DNA of 64,000 nt from JAATGI01 sp036510675 (GTDB lineage Bacteria > Pseudomonadota > Alphaproteobacteria > ATCC43930 > CGMCC-115725). The notes below the pieces were generated by a model, which did not search any database, was not told where the DNA came from, and was given only the letters and a program-made list of their open reading frames with translations. Position 1 is the stretch's first letter. Each line of letters begins with the position of its first letter. A program made the translations under genes and the position numbers. The DNA lies in NCBI GenBank assembly GCA_036510675.1, contig DATCDN010000118.1, forward strand, positions 1-64,000, given 5' to 3'. This document shows, one piece after another, positions 19,696 through 27,894 of the stretch.

Positions 19696-19791
19696 AAAAA
19701 AATGGGCTGTGGCAAAAGCCACAGCCCAAGTTTAGGGAGGAAACGCCTAAGAAGACGTACGGCAGACCGTCGGGCGACGGCCAATGCCGCG
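19696..19791 (-). ncRNA. Trans-acting small RNA of the MmgR (alpha-r8/suhB) type
   Basis: The minus strand reads as a compact sRNA. A first stem-loop (19761-19788, GGCCGTC pairing with GACGGTC plus an outer GGCA/TGCC) is followed by a single-stranded stretch with TTTCCTCCCT at 19743-19734. A perfect 10-bp terminator hairpin follows (19727-19704, loop of four) and then seven Ts. As I recall, the UUUCCUCCCU decamer is the hallmark of the Sinorhizobium MmgR/alpha-r8 sRNAs; it is complementary to Shine-Dalgarno sequences. The 5' end is inferred from the promoter and is uncertain by several bases. Confidence 0.8.
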
Positions 19792-19797
19792 AGGCAG

Positions 19798-19826
19798 AAT
19801 ATGGCCGTGTCCCTGTCCTAATGCAA
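19798..19826 (-). promoter_or_regulatory. Candidate promoter of the MmgR-like sRNA
   Basis: On the minus strand TTGCAT (19826-19821) and CATATT (19803-19798) are separated by 17 bases. This places the transcription start near 19791, just ahead of the first sRNA hairpin. The match to sigma-70 boxes is partial (four of six at each). No sigma-54 motif was obvious, although S. meliloti mmgR is nitrogen-responsive. Confidence 0.45.
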
Positions 19827-19976
19827 CAATAAAATCGCAACTGCGAAGACGGAAACTGCGGCAAAATGACATGGTTAGCCCACTTGTTTCCGGTTTGTTG
19901 TGCAATGCACAAAAACGACAAATTCGTTAAAATCGAAGCCGCTTGCGTGCGCTGAACGGGTCGGCGAGAATCCGGC

Positions 19977-20201
19977 ATGCGTCTGCGAATTCTGGCTGGC
20001 ACGATTTTTCTGATCCTGGGGTTGGCGATTTACGCCGCCATCGCGGTAGCAATCGCGCACTTTTTCCTGCCCGAACAGACCCTGATCGACATATCATTTT
20101 ATGCTCTCGCCGGTATCATCTGGATCTGGCCCGCCGCTTGGCTGACGCGCTGGATGAGCCGCGCGGCGCCTTATCATCCACCTTCGGGAGCCCCGACATG
20201 A
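19977..20201 (+). CDS. DUF2842 small membrane protein
   Basis: The 74-residue product has two transmembrane helices (about residues 6-28 and 39-57) joined by a short loop. It ends with the conserved GIIWIWPAAWLTRWMSR, matching the alphaproteobacterial DUF2842 family. The function is unknown. The stop overlaps the start of the following dehydrogenase gene (ATGATG), so the two are probably co-translated. Confidence 0.85.
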   Translation: MRLRILAGTIFLILGLAIYAAIAVAIAHFFLPEQTLIDISFYALAGIIWIWPAAWLTRWMSRAAPYHPPSGAPT

Positions 20202-21166
20202 TGCGCGTTGCCCTGCTCGACGATTATCAGCGTGTCGCCCTCGGGCTGGCGGATTGGCAAAGCCTGGCCTCGGTCGCGACGGTGGAGAGCTTCCCCGACC
20301 ATCTGTTCGATCTCGAGGCGCTGGTCCAGCGGCTGCTGCCGTTCGCGTGCGTCGTCCTGATGCGCGAGCGCACGCCCTTTCCGCGCGAGCTGTTCGAGCG
20401 GCTGCCGAACCTCCGGCTGCTGATCACCTCGGGCCGGCGCAACGCCGCGATCGACGAGGCCGCCGCGACCGAGCGCGCCGTCCAGGTCTGCGGCACCGAC
20501 CTCAGGGGCATGGGCACCGCCGAGCTGACCTGGGGCCTGATCCTGGCGGTGATGCGCGGTATCGTGGCGGAGGACCGGGCGCTGCAACAGGGGCGCTGGC
20601 AGACGACGCTGGGGTTCGAGCTGGCGGGCAAGACGCTCGGCCTCTTGGGGCTGGGGCGGCTCGGCAGCGAGGTGGCGCGGGTTGGCGCCGCCTTCCGCAT
20701 GAACCTGGTCGCGTGGAGCCCCAACCTGACGCAGGAGCGCGCGACCGCCGCCGGCGCGACGCTGGTCAGCAAGGGCGAATTGCTGGCGCAGGCCGACGTG
20801 CTGACCATCCATCTGGTGCTCAGCGATCGCACCCGCGGCCTGATCGGCGCCGACGACCTCGCTCAAATGAAGAAAAGCGCGTTCTTGATCAATACCTCGC
20901 GCGGGCCGATTGTCGATGAGAATGCGCTGGCCGAGACGCTGCGCGCGCATCGCATTGCCGGGGCGGGCCTCGATGTGTTCTCGGTCGAGCCGCTGCCGCG
21001 ATCGAGCGCGTTCTTTGCCCTCGACAACACCGTCATCACGCCGCATCTCGGCTATGTCTCGACCGAGAATTACGCCAACCACTTTCCCCAGGTGGTGGAG
21101 ATCATCCGCGCCTTCGTCGCCGGCACGGTGCTGAAGGGCATCAACAAACTGACGCCAACAAACTGA
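20198..21166 (+). CDS. D-isomer-specific 2-hydroxyacid dehydrogenase
   Basis: The start overlaps the DUF2842 stop and has a CGGGAG ribosome site eight bases upstream. A longer frame exists but would overlap DUF2842 entirely. In the 322-residue product the NAD(P)-binding Rossmann motif is LGLLGLGRLGSEVARVGAAF. The catalytic R lies in FLINTSRGPIVDE, E in the following loop, and H in NTVITPHLGYVS. The family includes glyoxylate/hydroxypyruvate and phosphoglycerate dehydrogenases. No serine-pathway genes adjoin it, so the exact substrate is open. Confidence 0.93.
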   Translation: MMRVALLDDYQRVALGLADWQSLASVATVESFPDHLFDLEALVQRLLPFACVVLMRERTPFPRELFERLPNLRLLITSGRRNAAIDEAAATERAVQVCGTDLRGMGTAELTWGLILAVMRGIVAEDRALQQGRWQTTLGFELAGKTLGLLGLGRLGSEVARVGAAFRMNLVAWSPNLTQERATAAGATLVSKGELLAQADVLTIHLVLSDRTRGLIGADDLAQMKKSAFLINTSRGPIVDENALAETLRAHRIAGAGLDVFSVEPLPRSSAFFALDNTVITPHLGYVSTENYANHFPQVVEIIRAFVAGTVLKGINKLTPTN

Positions 21167-21221
21167 CGCCGCAATAACGCCTCTCCTCGATTTTGCCGTG
21201 ATTGCGCGGTATCGTTCGGGC

Positions 21222-21572
21222 ATGGCCAATCCGATCCGCGGTCAAAGCAGCGAACCCGTCGAATTGCGGCCGGGCGCCGGCCCGCGCGAGGCGGCGCGCC
21301 TCGCCGAGTTGGAGCGTTGGGCGTGGCGGCGGGTGCGCGCGCTGCGCCTCTTTTACAGCCACCTGTCGGTCTATGTGGTGGTGAATTTCATCCTGTTCAT
21401 GATCAATTCGGCCGTGCTGCGTGGGCCAATCTGGTATTACGGGCCCTTGGTTGGCTGGGGCTTGTTGCTGGTGCTGCACGGCTTGCATGCCTACGAGCTG
21501 CTGCCCTGGACCACGCCGGATTGGGAGCAGCGCAAGGTCCGCGAATTGATCGACAGCCGCCTGCGCCGCTGA
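21222..21572 (+). CDS. 2TM-domain small membrane protein
   Basis: From the ATG beginning MANPIRG (about 116 residues), a charged helical N-terminus (EAARLAELERWAWRRVRALR) leads into two membrane helices, YSHLSVYVVVNFILFMI and GPLVGWGLLLVLHGLHAY. A basic tail follows. This matches the bacterial 2TM domain, found alone or fused to sensor kinases. A GTG eight codons upstream is an alternative start. The function is unknown; the gene is probably monocistronic and converges on the antiporter gene with a 4-base gap. Confidence 0.75.
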   Translation: MANPIRGQSSEPVELRPGAGPREAARLAELERWAWRRVRALRLFYSHLSVYVVVNFILFMINSAVLRGPIWYYGPLVGWGLLLVLHGLHAYELLPWTTPDWEQRKVRELIDSRLRR

Positions 21573-21576
21573 ATAT

Positions 21577-23298
21577 TTACGCGGTCGGCTTGGCGGCGCG
21601 CAACGCTTCAAGCGTCCGCCATATCGCATCGGAATCGGCTTCGAAACGATGCAGCGCATATTCCGCGATGCCGAGCGCGGTCTCGCGCTCGCTCATCACC
21701 ACCAGCCCGATTTCCTTGCCGTCGAGCCATTCGGCTTCTTCGTCGCTGTGGGTGCGCACCACGATCTCGATGCGGGGATTGGCGTGGCGCGCCAGCTCGA
21801 TGACGCGGCGCGCGAGGAAGCGGTCGGGAATCGCGACGACCAGCAGCTTGGCGCGGCCGGGATGGCCGGCCGCGATGACTTCGGGCCGGGTGGCATCGCC
21901 ATAGATTACCGGGAGGCCCTGGGCGCGCGACCGCTCGGCGATGCGGCGATCCTGCTCGATGATGACCAGCGGTACGTTATGCCGTTGCAGCGCCGCGACC
22001 ACTATCCCGCCGACCCGGCCCTGGCCGATCACCAAGGCATGATCCGCGAGCCGCGCGGGAACCGAGCCCATCGCGAGGCGCCGGCCGCCTTTCGTCCACC
22101 GGCGTAGCAGCTTGTTCCGCTCGAGTGCGGCACCCAGCCGCTCATTGCCGCGGAAGATGAAGGGATTGGCAAGAATCGCCAGCAGCGCGCCGGCCAGCAC
22201 GATGCTGCGCCCCTCGGCGGGCATGGCGCCACGCTGGACCGCGGTGCCGGTCAGGATGAAGGAAAATTCGCCGATCTGCGCCAAGGCGCCGGCCACCGTC
22301 GCGGCAGCGATGGGCGGCACGCGCAACACCAGCAGCACGATCAGGGTCACGAGGCCGATCCCGATCAGGATCGCCAGCACCACCGCCCCAACCTGAAGCG
22401 GCAGGCGCAGCACCACGGTCGGGTCGATCAGCAGGCCGACCGAGACGAAGAACAGAACCGTGAATAATTGCTGCACCGGCAGCGATTCGGCCGCCGCCTG
22501 ATGCGAGAGATCGGATTCCGCCAGCACGACGCCGGCGAAGAACGCGCCCAAGGCGAGCGAGACCCCGAAGAGCCGCGCCGAGCCGTAGGCGACCCCCAAG
22601 GCCACCAGGATCACCGCGAGGGTGAACAGCTCGCGCGAGCCGGCCCGCGCCGTCAGCGCCAGCACCCAGGGAATGACCCGGCGGCCGGCCAGGACCACCA
22701 CCAGCACGAAACCCGCCACCTCGAGCGCGGCGCGGCCCAGCATCGGCAGGAGGTTGGCGCTGCCATCGGTGGCGGCGCTCGCCACCGGCAACAGGACCAG
22801 CACCAGGATTACCACGAGATCCTGTACCACCAGCCAGCCGAGGGCGACGCGGCCGGACTCGCCCGTCAGTTGGCCGCGATCCTCCAATGTCCGCGTCGCG
22901 ACGGCGGTGCTGGCGATGGCGAGGGCGACACCCAGCAGTATCGATGCGCCGGTCGGCCAGCCGAGCAGCCAGTGCCCGACCGCGAACCCGACCAGGGTCG
23001 AGCCGGCGACCTGCAGCAGCGCGCCCGGAACCGCGACGCGCCACACCGACAACAGATCGGCCAGCGAAAAATGCAGCCCGACCCCGAACAGCAGCAGGGC
23101 GACGCCGATATCGGCGAGTTCGGCCACGATATGGGCGTCGGCGACATAGCCGGGCGTGAACGGCCCGATCACCACCCCGGCCAGCAGATAGCCCACCAGC
23201 GGCGGCAGGCGCAGCGCGCGCGCCGCCATGCCGAGGAGATAGGCCGCGCCGAGGCAGATGACGATGGTGGCAAGCAGGCTGGGGACGTTATTGCTCAT
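21577..23298 (-). CDS. Kef/YbaL-type monovalent cation:proton antiporter
   Basis: In the 573-residue product the first about 390 residues form a 12-helix CPA2 exchanger domain with GVLLLFGVGLHFSLADL-type and ASTAVATRTLEDRGQL segments. A cytosolic RCK/TrkA-N domain follows with GQGRVGGIVVAALQRHNVPL and a late acidic residue (VIIEQDRR) for NAD(H) binding. Such proteins export K+ or Na+ in exchange for H+, gated by nucleotides or thiols. The gene is monocistronic. YbaL/RosB-like is my best match, but ion selectivity is not readable. Confidence 0.92.
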   Translation of the reverse strand: MSNNVPSLLATIVICLGAAYLLGMAARALRLPPLVGYLLAGVVIGPFTPGYVADAHIVAELADIGVALLLFGVGLHFSLADLLSVWRVAVPGALLQVAGSTLVGFAVGHWLLGWPTGASILLGVALAIASTAVATRTLEDRGQLTGESGRVALGWLVVQDLVVILVLVLLPVASAATDGSANLLPMLGRAALEVAGFVLVVVLAGRRVIPWVLALTARAGSRELFTLAVILVALGVAYGSARLFGVSLALGAFFAGVVLAESDLSHQAAAESLPVQQLFTVLFFVSVGLLIDPTVVLRLPLQVGAVVLAILIGIGLVTLIVLLVLRVPPIAAATVAGALAQIGEFSFILTGTAVQRGAMPAEGRSIVLAGALLAILANPFIFRGNERLGAALERNKLLRRWTKGGRRLAMGSVPARLADHALVIGQGRVGGIVVAALQRHNVPLVIIEQDRRIAERSRAQGLPVIYGDATRPEVIAAGHPGRAKLLVVAIPDRFLARRVIELARHANPRIEIVVRTHSDEEAEWLDGKEIGLVVMSERETALGIAEYALHRFEADSDAIWRTLEALRAAKPTA

Positions 23299-23382
23299 CG
23301 TGGCTGGTTGACAGATACCTCTTCGAATCCAATCCTACGGCGTGCCGATGCAAATGCGCGACCAATTCTTGGAGAGCAGGTA

Positions 23383-24261
23383 ATGAGCCGTCTCGCTGTC
23401 ACGCCCGTGCGGAACGATTTCGGCGCCGAACTGTCCGGCGCCGACTTGTCCTTGCCCGCTGACGCCGCGCTGGTTCGGGAGATCGTCGCGGCGATGGATC
23501 GCTATGCCGTGTGCTTCTATCGCCCCGGCACGCCGATGTCGGACGAGGCGCAACTGACGCTGGGCCGGGCGCTGGGGCCGATGGATTTTACCCCGGTCTT
23601 CAAAATCGCCGGCCGCACCAAGTCGCGCATCACCGCCGGGCTGCAGGACGTCGCCAATATCGACGCCGATGACCAGGTCCTGAAGGAAGGCAGCCGCGTC
23701 ATCCTGTTCCGGCGCGGCGACCGGCTGTGGCATTCCGACATGTCGTTCCATCCCAATCGCGGGGTCTATTCGCTGCTGTCGGCGCACGAGATTCCGCCGG
23801 TGGGCGGCGATACCGAATTCGCCGATTTGCGCGCCGCCTATGACGCGCTGCCCGCCGCGACCAAGGCGACGATCAAGGATCTGGTCGCGGTGCATTCGAT
23901 CTGGCATTCGCGCGCGGCGGCGGGCTTTCCCGAACCGACGGAGGAAGAGCTGGCATCGCGGCCGCCGACGCGCCACCCGCTGGTGCAGGTGCATCCCGGC
24001 TCCGGGCGCAAGACGATTTATCTCGCCTCCCATGCCGCGCATATCGAGGGCTGGCCGATAGAGAAGGGCGCCGCGCTGCTGAAGGAATTAAAGGAGTTCG
24101 CCACCGAGGCGCGCTTCGTCTATCGCCATTCCTGGCGGCTCGGCGACCTGGTGATCTGGGACAATCGCTGCACCATGCATCGCGGCACGCCCTATGAGGA
24201 TACCCGCTATCGCCGCGATATGCGCCGTGCTACCACACGCGAAATGGCCGCTTCGGCGTGA
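23383..24261 (+). CDS. TauD/TfdA-family 2-oxoglutarate/Fe(II) dioxygenase
   Basis: The start is the ATG after a GGAG site; the much longer upstream frame is antisense to the antiporter gene. The 292-residue product has the iron triad: H117 and D119 in LWHSDMSFHP and the distal H266 in NRCTMHRG. The 2-oxoglutarate-binding arginines lie just after, in TRYRRDMRRATT. It resembles the TfdA/RdpA-like branch acting on phenoxyacetates or sulfonates, although the natural substrate is likely different. It lies 38 bases before the mbtH-like gene and may be co-transcribed. Confidence 0.9.
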   Translation: MSRLAVTPVRNDFGAELSGADLSLPADAALVREIVAAMDRYAVCFYRPGTPMSDEAQLTLGRALGPMDFTPVFKIAGRTKSRITAGLQDVANIDADDQVLKEGSRVILFRRGDRLWHSDMSFHPNRGVYSLLSAHEIPPVGGDTEFADLRAAYDALPAATKATIKDLVAVHSIWHSRAAAGFPEPTEEELASRPPTRHPLVQVHPGSGRKTIYLASHAAHIEGWPIEKGAALLKELKEFATEARFVYRHSWRLGDLVIWDNRCTMHRGTPYEDTRYRRDMRRATTREMAASA

Positions 24262-24299
24262 GTTCCGAAGCGCAAATGCAGACGGAATGAGTGCCCGCG

Positions 24300-24554
24300 A
24301 TGTCGATGAGCGACGATGAAGAAGACGATGCGATTGATAAGCTGCCGCATATCGTGCTGATCAATCATGAGGAGCAATATTCGCTGTGGCGCGCCGACAT
24401 GGATATTCCCGAGGGCTGGCGCCAAGTGTGGGGCCCGGACACACAGGAAGCCTGCATGGCCTGGGTCGATGAAGTGTGGACCGATATGCGCCCCCTCAGC
24501 CTGCGCAAGGCGATGGAAGAAGAAGAGCGAGAACGCGCCGAAGAGAAGTCCTAG
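24300..24554 (+). CDS. MbtH-like protein
   Basis: The product is about 84 residues. The MbtH signature is clear: a central NHEEQYSLW, PEGWRQVWGPDTQEACMAWV, and the near-invariant C-terminal EVWTDMRPLSLR. MbtH proteins bind and activate adenylation domains of nonribosomal peptide synthetases. The N-terminus has an unusual acidic extension (MSMSDDEEDDAIDKL) and the C-terminus is highly charged. No peptide synthetase is in the window; a phosphopantetheinyl transferase gene lies 255 bases away, convergent. Two ATGs and a GTG compete for the start. Confidence 0.88.
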   Translation: MSMSDDEEDDAIDKLPHIVLINHEEQYSLWRADMDIPEGWRQVWGPDTQEACMAWVDEVWTDMRPLSLRKAMEEEERERAEEKS

Positions 24555-24587
24555 AGCGGTATCCAGTCCCTTGGAATCGCCCCTTTC

Positions 24588-24651
24588 CGTCACCCCCGGA
24601 CTTGATCCGGGGGTCTATCGATGGATCGCCGGGTCAAGCCCGGCGATGACG
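24588..24651. repeat. Double-hairpin palindromic (REP/BIME-like) element
   Basis: Two perfect 9-bp stems with 5-base loops (24592-24600/24606-24614 and 24625-24633/24639-24647) are bounded by CGTCA and TGACG. The layout is that of an intergenic palindromic element common in alphaproteobacteria. It lies after the mbtH-like gene and could also stop transcription. Confidence 0.7.
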
Positions 24652-24723
24652 GGCAAAGGGTGATTGCATTGATGTGAAAGTTGCTCTAGCGCCGCTTAAG
24701 CAAGCTGAACCGACCCATAATTT

Positions 24724-24774
24724 CCCTCTCCTCCCATCGGGAGGAGAGGGAGGGGCCCACGCCGCAGGCGTGGG
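24724..24774. repeat. Second double-hairpin palindromic element
   Basis: A perfect 12-bp stem (24724-24735/24739-24750, loop ATC) is followed by an 8-bp stem (24756-24763/24767-24774, loop GCA). The pyrimidine-rich CCCTCTC arm and the AGGGTGAGG flank are a different repeat family from the element about 70 bases to its left. It precedes the end of the phosphopantetheinyl transferase gene and may act as its terminator. The 254-base stretch between mbtH and that gene holds no coding sequence I can support. Confidence 0.65.
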
Positions 24775-24808
24775 AGGGTGAGGTGGGCTTGCTTGGCGAT
24801 TCCCCATC

Positions 24809-25564
24809 TCAGCCCAACATCCGCGCCACATCGAACATAACGCACGACACCGTCAGCGGCCGGTGGCGCGCCGCGACCGCGCCGACATGGCGCGCGCCGA
24901 AATCGAGATCGTAAATCGTCCAGGCATCGCGCGGCGCGGTCTCGCCTTCCAGCGCGAGCAATTCCGGCGCAGCCCTCGGCAAACAGGCGACGCGATAGCG
25001 GTGCAGATCGAGACTCATGCCCCGGCCCAGTGCCTTCACCACCGCCTCCTTGCGCGACCAGCAGCGAAAAAATGCGGTCTCGGCGCGGTCCTCCGGCACG
25101 GTCGCGAAATCGGCGGCCTCGCCGGGGTGGAAATAGCGCCGCACGATCTGGGACCGCTCCGGCACCGGGCGCAACGCCTCGACATCGACGCCGATCGCGA
25201 TGTTGCTGGCGACGCCGATCAGCACGATGCCGCCGCTATGCGACATGTTGAAGGCGATGCCCCGCGGCTCCGCGAGCCGGGGCTTGCCATATTGGTTGAC
25301 CGTGAGGACAAAGGATTGCGGCGGATCGCCCAGCATCGCGCCCAGCAACAGCCGCAGGCAGCCATGGGCGGCGGTGAAACTATGCCGATCCGGCGCGCGC
25401 ACGAAGCGGTCGGCGCGGGCCTGTTCCTCGGGATTCATGAGGGCGAACAGCGTCTCGCGCGCCGGCTCGCCGATGGTGGCAATGTCGATCCGCCAGCAGA
25501 GGATGGTGCCGGGCGGCGGCGGCCCCGCCTCGGGCGTGCGGCATGGCCAGCCGGTCTGGCTCAG
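24809..25564 (-). CDS. Sfp-type 4'-phosphopantetheinyl transferase, probable CTG start
   Basis: The enzyme loads phosphopantetheine onto carrier proteins. Signatures are FNMSHSGGIVLIGVA, the Mg-binding GVDVEALRP, and CWSRKEAVVKALGRG. The first ATG in frame (25438) gives 209 residues and cuts off the expected first strand. The frame stays open for 42 more codons and encodes GTILCWRIDIATIGEPARE, which matches the usual Sfp N-terminus, but contains no ATG, GTG or TTG. A CTG at 25564-25562 overlaps the upstream stop as CTGA, so I place the start there (251 residues). The conservative start is 25438. Confidence 0.8.
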   Translation of the reverse strand: MSQTGWPCRTPEAGPPPPGTILCWRIDIATIGEPARETLFALMNPEEQARADRFVRAPDRHSFTAAHGCLRLLLGAMLGDPPQSFVLTVNQYGKPRLAEPRGIAFNMSHSGGIVLIGVASNIAIGVDVEALRPVPERSQIVRRYFHPGEAADFATVPEDRAETAFFRCWSRKEAVVKALGRGMSLDLHRYRVACLPRAAPELLALEGETAPRDAWTIYDLDFGARHVGAVAARHRPLTVSCVMFDVARMLG

Positions 25565-26058
25565 CTCGCGTCGCCCGTGCCCTTTTCCTGCGCCGCCGTG
25601 AAATGCTGTTCATATTGGTGGCGCTGGGTGCGGATGTTGAAATCGAGGAGGGTGCCGCCCGATTCGAAATGCTGGATGAAGACCTTGCCCAGCGCATAGG
25701 TCGCCGCGGCCGCGATCGCCGGTTCGGCGATCATGCCGGCCAGCGAGCCGATGATCGGAATGAACTTCACCACGCTGGCGACCGGCGCCGCCAGGACATA
25801 GGTGCCGCCGCCGCCGATCAGGGCGCCGACGATCGATTTCGCGGCGCTGCGCGTGAACGGCACGCCATAGAGATTGGCGAGGCTGTGCACCATCTTCAGC
25901 TCGACCAGCGAGATCGCGGCGAGATCGATCAGCGGAATGGGGATCAGCCCGGCGCCGGTGGACCAGCCCATATATTCACGCACGAGATGCATCGCCTCGG
26001 CTTCCTTGCCGGGCCGGAACAGATCGGACGGGTTCTGCGTGATCACTTGCTCGGACAT
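25561..26058 (-). CDS. DUF697 family membrane-associated protein
   Basis: The 165-residue product has two glycine-rich hydrophobic segments (about residues 30-48 and 72-105) and the DUF697 core around YMGWSTGAGLIPIPLIDLAA and a later PIIGSLAGMIAEPAIAAAATYA. DUF697 occurs in YcjF-like proteins, sometimes beside GTPases, and has no assigned reaction. It appears translationally coupled to the phosphopantetheinyl transferase (overlap of three bases). A functional link is not evident. Confidence 0.8.
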   Translation of the reverse strand: MSEQVITQNPSDLFRPGKEAEAMHLVREYMGWSTGAGLIPIPLIDLAAISLVELKMVHSLANLYGVPFTRSAAKSIVGALIGGGGTYVLAAPVASVVKFIPIIGSLAGMIAEPAIAAAATYALGKVFIQHFESGGTLLDFNIRTQRHQYEQHFTAAQEKGTGDAS

Positions 26059-26177
26059 CGCTTCCTCCTGATGGGCGGGACGCGCGGCCAGCCCCGATTC
26101 GGCGCGCGATCATGGCCGCCAACGATACCGTGGCAAGGGGCCGATTGCAACCAAGCGCCCGGTTTTCAGTCAGGTTT

Positions 26178-26927
26178 TCAGCCGGCTTCCCGCACGGTTC
26201 GCGCCAGCGTCAATACATCGACGCGGATGGCGCCGGCGCGCTTCAGGATTCGCGCGCATTCCGACACGGTGGCGCCGGTGGTGAAGACATCGTCGATCAG
26301 CAGCAGGCGCTTGCCGGCGAAGCCGTGGCCGGGCCGCACCGCGAAGGCGGCGGCGACATTGCGATGCCGCGCCTCGCGGTTGCCGCGGCCCTGGGGCGGG
26401 GTGGCGCGGGCGCGTTGCAGCGTGTCGGGCGCCACCGGCGGGCCGCCGGCGGCCCGCAAGGCGTTGGCCAGCACCGCCGCCTGATTGTAGCGGCGGGCGA
26501 ACAGCCGGGTCCAATGCAGCGGCACCGGCACCGCGAGATCGGCGTCGCGGATCAGCTCGGCGCCGGCGCGCTTCAGCCAGTGACCGAAGGCGGGCGCCGG
26601 ATGCAGCCGGTCGCCATGCTTGAAGCCGAGGATCAGCTTGCGGCTGGCATCGTCGTAGCGCAGCGCGGCGCGGGCATGATCGAATGACGGCGCCCGCCGC
26701 GCGCAGTCGCCGCACAGCACGCTGTGCCCCAGATCGAATTCGAACGGCAGGCCGCAGATCGCGCAACAAGGCGGGCCGAGAAAGGTCAGCCCGCGCCAGC
26801 ATTCGACGCACAGCACCCCCGCTTTGCCGACCGCCGTGCCACAGGCGAGGCAGCGCGGCGGCAGCAGCACGTCGATCATCGACGCCGCCAGCCGGTTTAG
26901 CGCCGGCGCGAGGGCTGGGCTGAGCAT
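26178..26927 (-). CDS. ComF family phosphoribosyltransferase-like protein
   Basis: The product is about 249 residues. An N-terminal four-cysteine zinc finger has paired cysteines in PPRCLACGTA and VLCVECW, then GPPCCAICGLPF. The C-terminal type I PRTase fold has the PRPP loop LLLIDDVFTTGATVSEC. ComF proteins assist DNA uptake or fork-linked processes (ComFC/GntX). A GTG five codons upstream (26942) is a possible start. The gene is divergent from the NDUFAF5-like methyltransferase, a pairing I recall from other alphaproteobacteria. Confidence 0.9.
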   Translation of the reverse strand: MLSPALAPALNRLAASMIDVLLPPRCLACGTAVGKAGVLCVECWRGLTFLGPPCCAICGLPFEFDLGHSVLCGDCARRAPSFDHARAALRYDDASRKLILGFKHGDRLHPAPAFGHWLKRAGAELIRDADLAVPVPLHWTRLFARRYNQAAVLANALRAAGGPPVAPDTLQRARATPPQGRGNREARHRNVAAAFAVRPGHGFAGKRLLLIDDVFTTGATVSECARILKRAGAIRVDVLTLARTVREAG

Positions 26928-27009
26928 GGTTAATTCTGGCACCGACCCGGCGGCGAGGCAATTTGAAGCGCCGACTCAACCGGGCCCGGATTCGTATTAT
27001 CTTGGTGAC

Positions 27010-27894
27010 ATGGAAAACCAGAATCCGCTGAACCTCTTCGACCGCCGGGCGGTGCGGCGGTTTCGCGAGCGCGCGGCGCGCGATTGGGGCACGGCGGATT
27101 TCCTGGTGAGGGAAGTCGCCGAGCGGCTGGCCGACCGGCTCGACGATGTGCGGCGAAAATTTCCGCTGGCGCTGGATCTCGGCTGTCGCGACGGCGTGCT
27201 GGCGCGCTCGCTCAATGGGCGCGGCGGCATCGAGACCTTGGTTCAGATGGATGCCGCATTCGGCTTCGCGGCGCGCGCGGCGAGTTTGGCGCTGGTGGCC
27301 GAGGCGGAGGCGCTGCCATTCAAGGCCGGAAGCTTCGATCTGGTGCTGAGCGTGCTCGACCTGCATCACGCCAACGATCTGCCGGGGGCGCTGCTGCAAG
27401 TGCGCCAAGCCATGAAGCCCGATGGTTTGTTCCTGGCGACGTTATTCGCCGGCGATACGCTGAGCGAATTGCGCCGCGCCTGGATGGAAGCGGAACTGGC
27501 CGAGCAGGGCGGCGCCGGCAGCCGCGTCTCGCCCTTCGCCGATCCGCGCGATCTTGGCGCGCTGCTGCAACGTGCCGGCTTCGCGCTGCCGGTGATCGAT
27601 AGCGACACCATCGAGGTGACCTACGACAATCCGCTGAAACTGATGCGCGATCTGCGCGCGATGGGCGAGGCCAACCCCACCGCCGAGCGCGGCCGCGATT
27701 TCACCCGCCGCGCGACGCTCGCCCGCGCGCTGGAATTTTACGGCGCCGCCGAGCCGCGCGCCGACGGCCGCGTCGCGGCGCAATTCGAGATCGCGACGCT
27801 GACCGCCTGGGCGCCGCATGAGAGCCAGCAGAAGCCGCTGCGCCCCGGCAGCGCGGCGGCGCGGCTCACCGACGCACTGAACAAGAAAGACTAA
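27010..27894 (+). CDS. SAM-dependent methyltransferase/hydroxylase, NDUFAF5-like
   Basis: The 294-residue product begins MENQNPLNLFDRRAVRRFRE, the family's characteristic opening. The SAM site is FPLALDLGCRDGVLARSL; later blocks are FDLVLSVLDLHHANDLPGAL and GLFLATLFAGDTLSELR. The mitochondrial relative NDUFAF5 hydroxylates an arginine of the complex I subunit NDUFS7, so a role in respiratory-complex assembly is plausible but unproven here. Its stop overlaps that of the convergent gluQ by four bases. Confidence 0.88.
   Translation: MENQNPLNLFDRRAVRRFRERAARDWGTADFLVREVAERLADRLDDVRRKFPLALDLGCRDGVLARSLNGRGGIETLVQMDAAFGFAARAASLALVAEAEALPFKAGSFDLVLSVLDLHHANDLPGALLQVRQAMKPDGLFLATLFAGDTLSELRRAWMEAELAEQGGAGSRVSPFADPRDLGALLQRAGFALPVIDSDTIEVTYDNPLKLMRDLRAMGEANPTAERGRDFTRRATLARALEFYGAAEPRADGRVAAQFEIATLTAWAPHESQQKPLRPGSAAARLTDALNKKD

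Noticed and set aside
22468..23382. Long N-terminal extension of the TauD-type dioxygenase
   Set aside because: It is antisense to the Kef-type antiporter and lacks homology; a ribosome site lies before the ATG at 23383.
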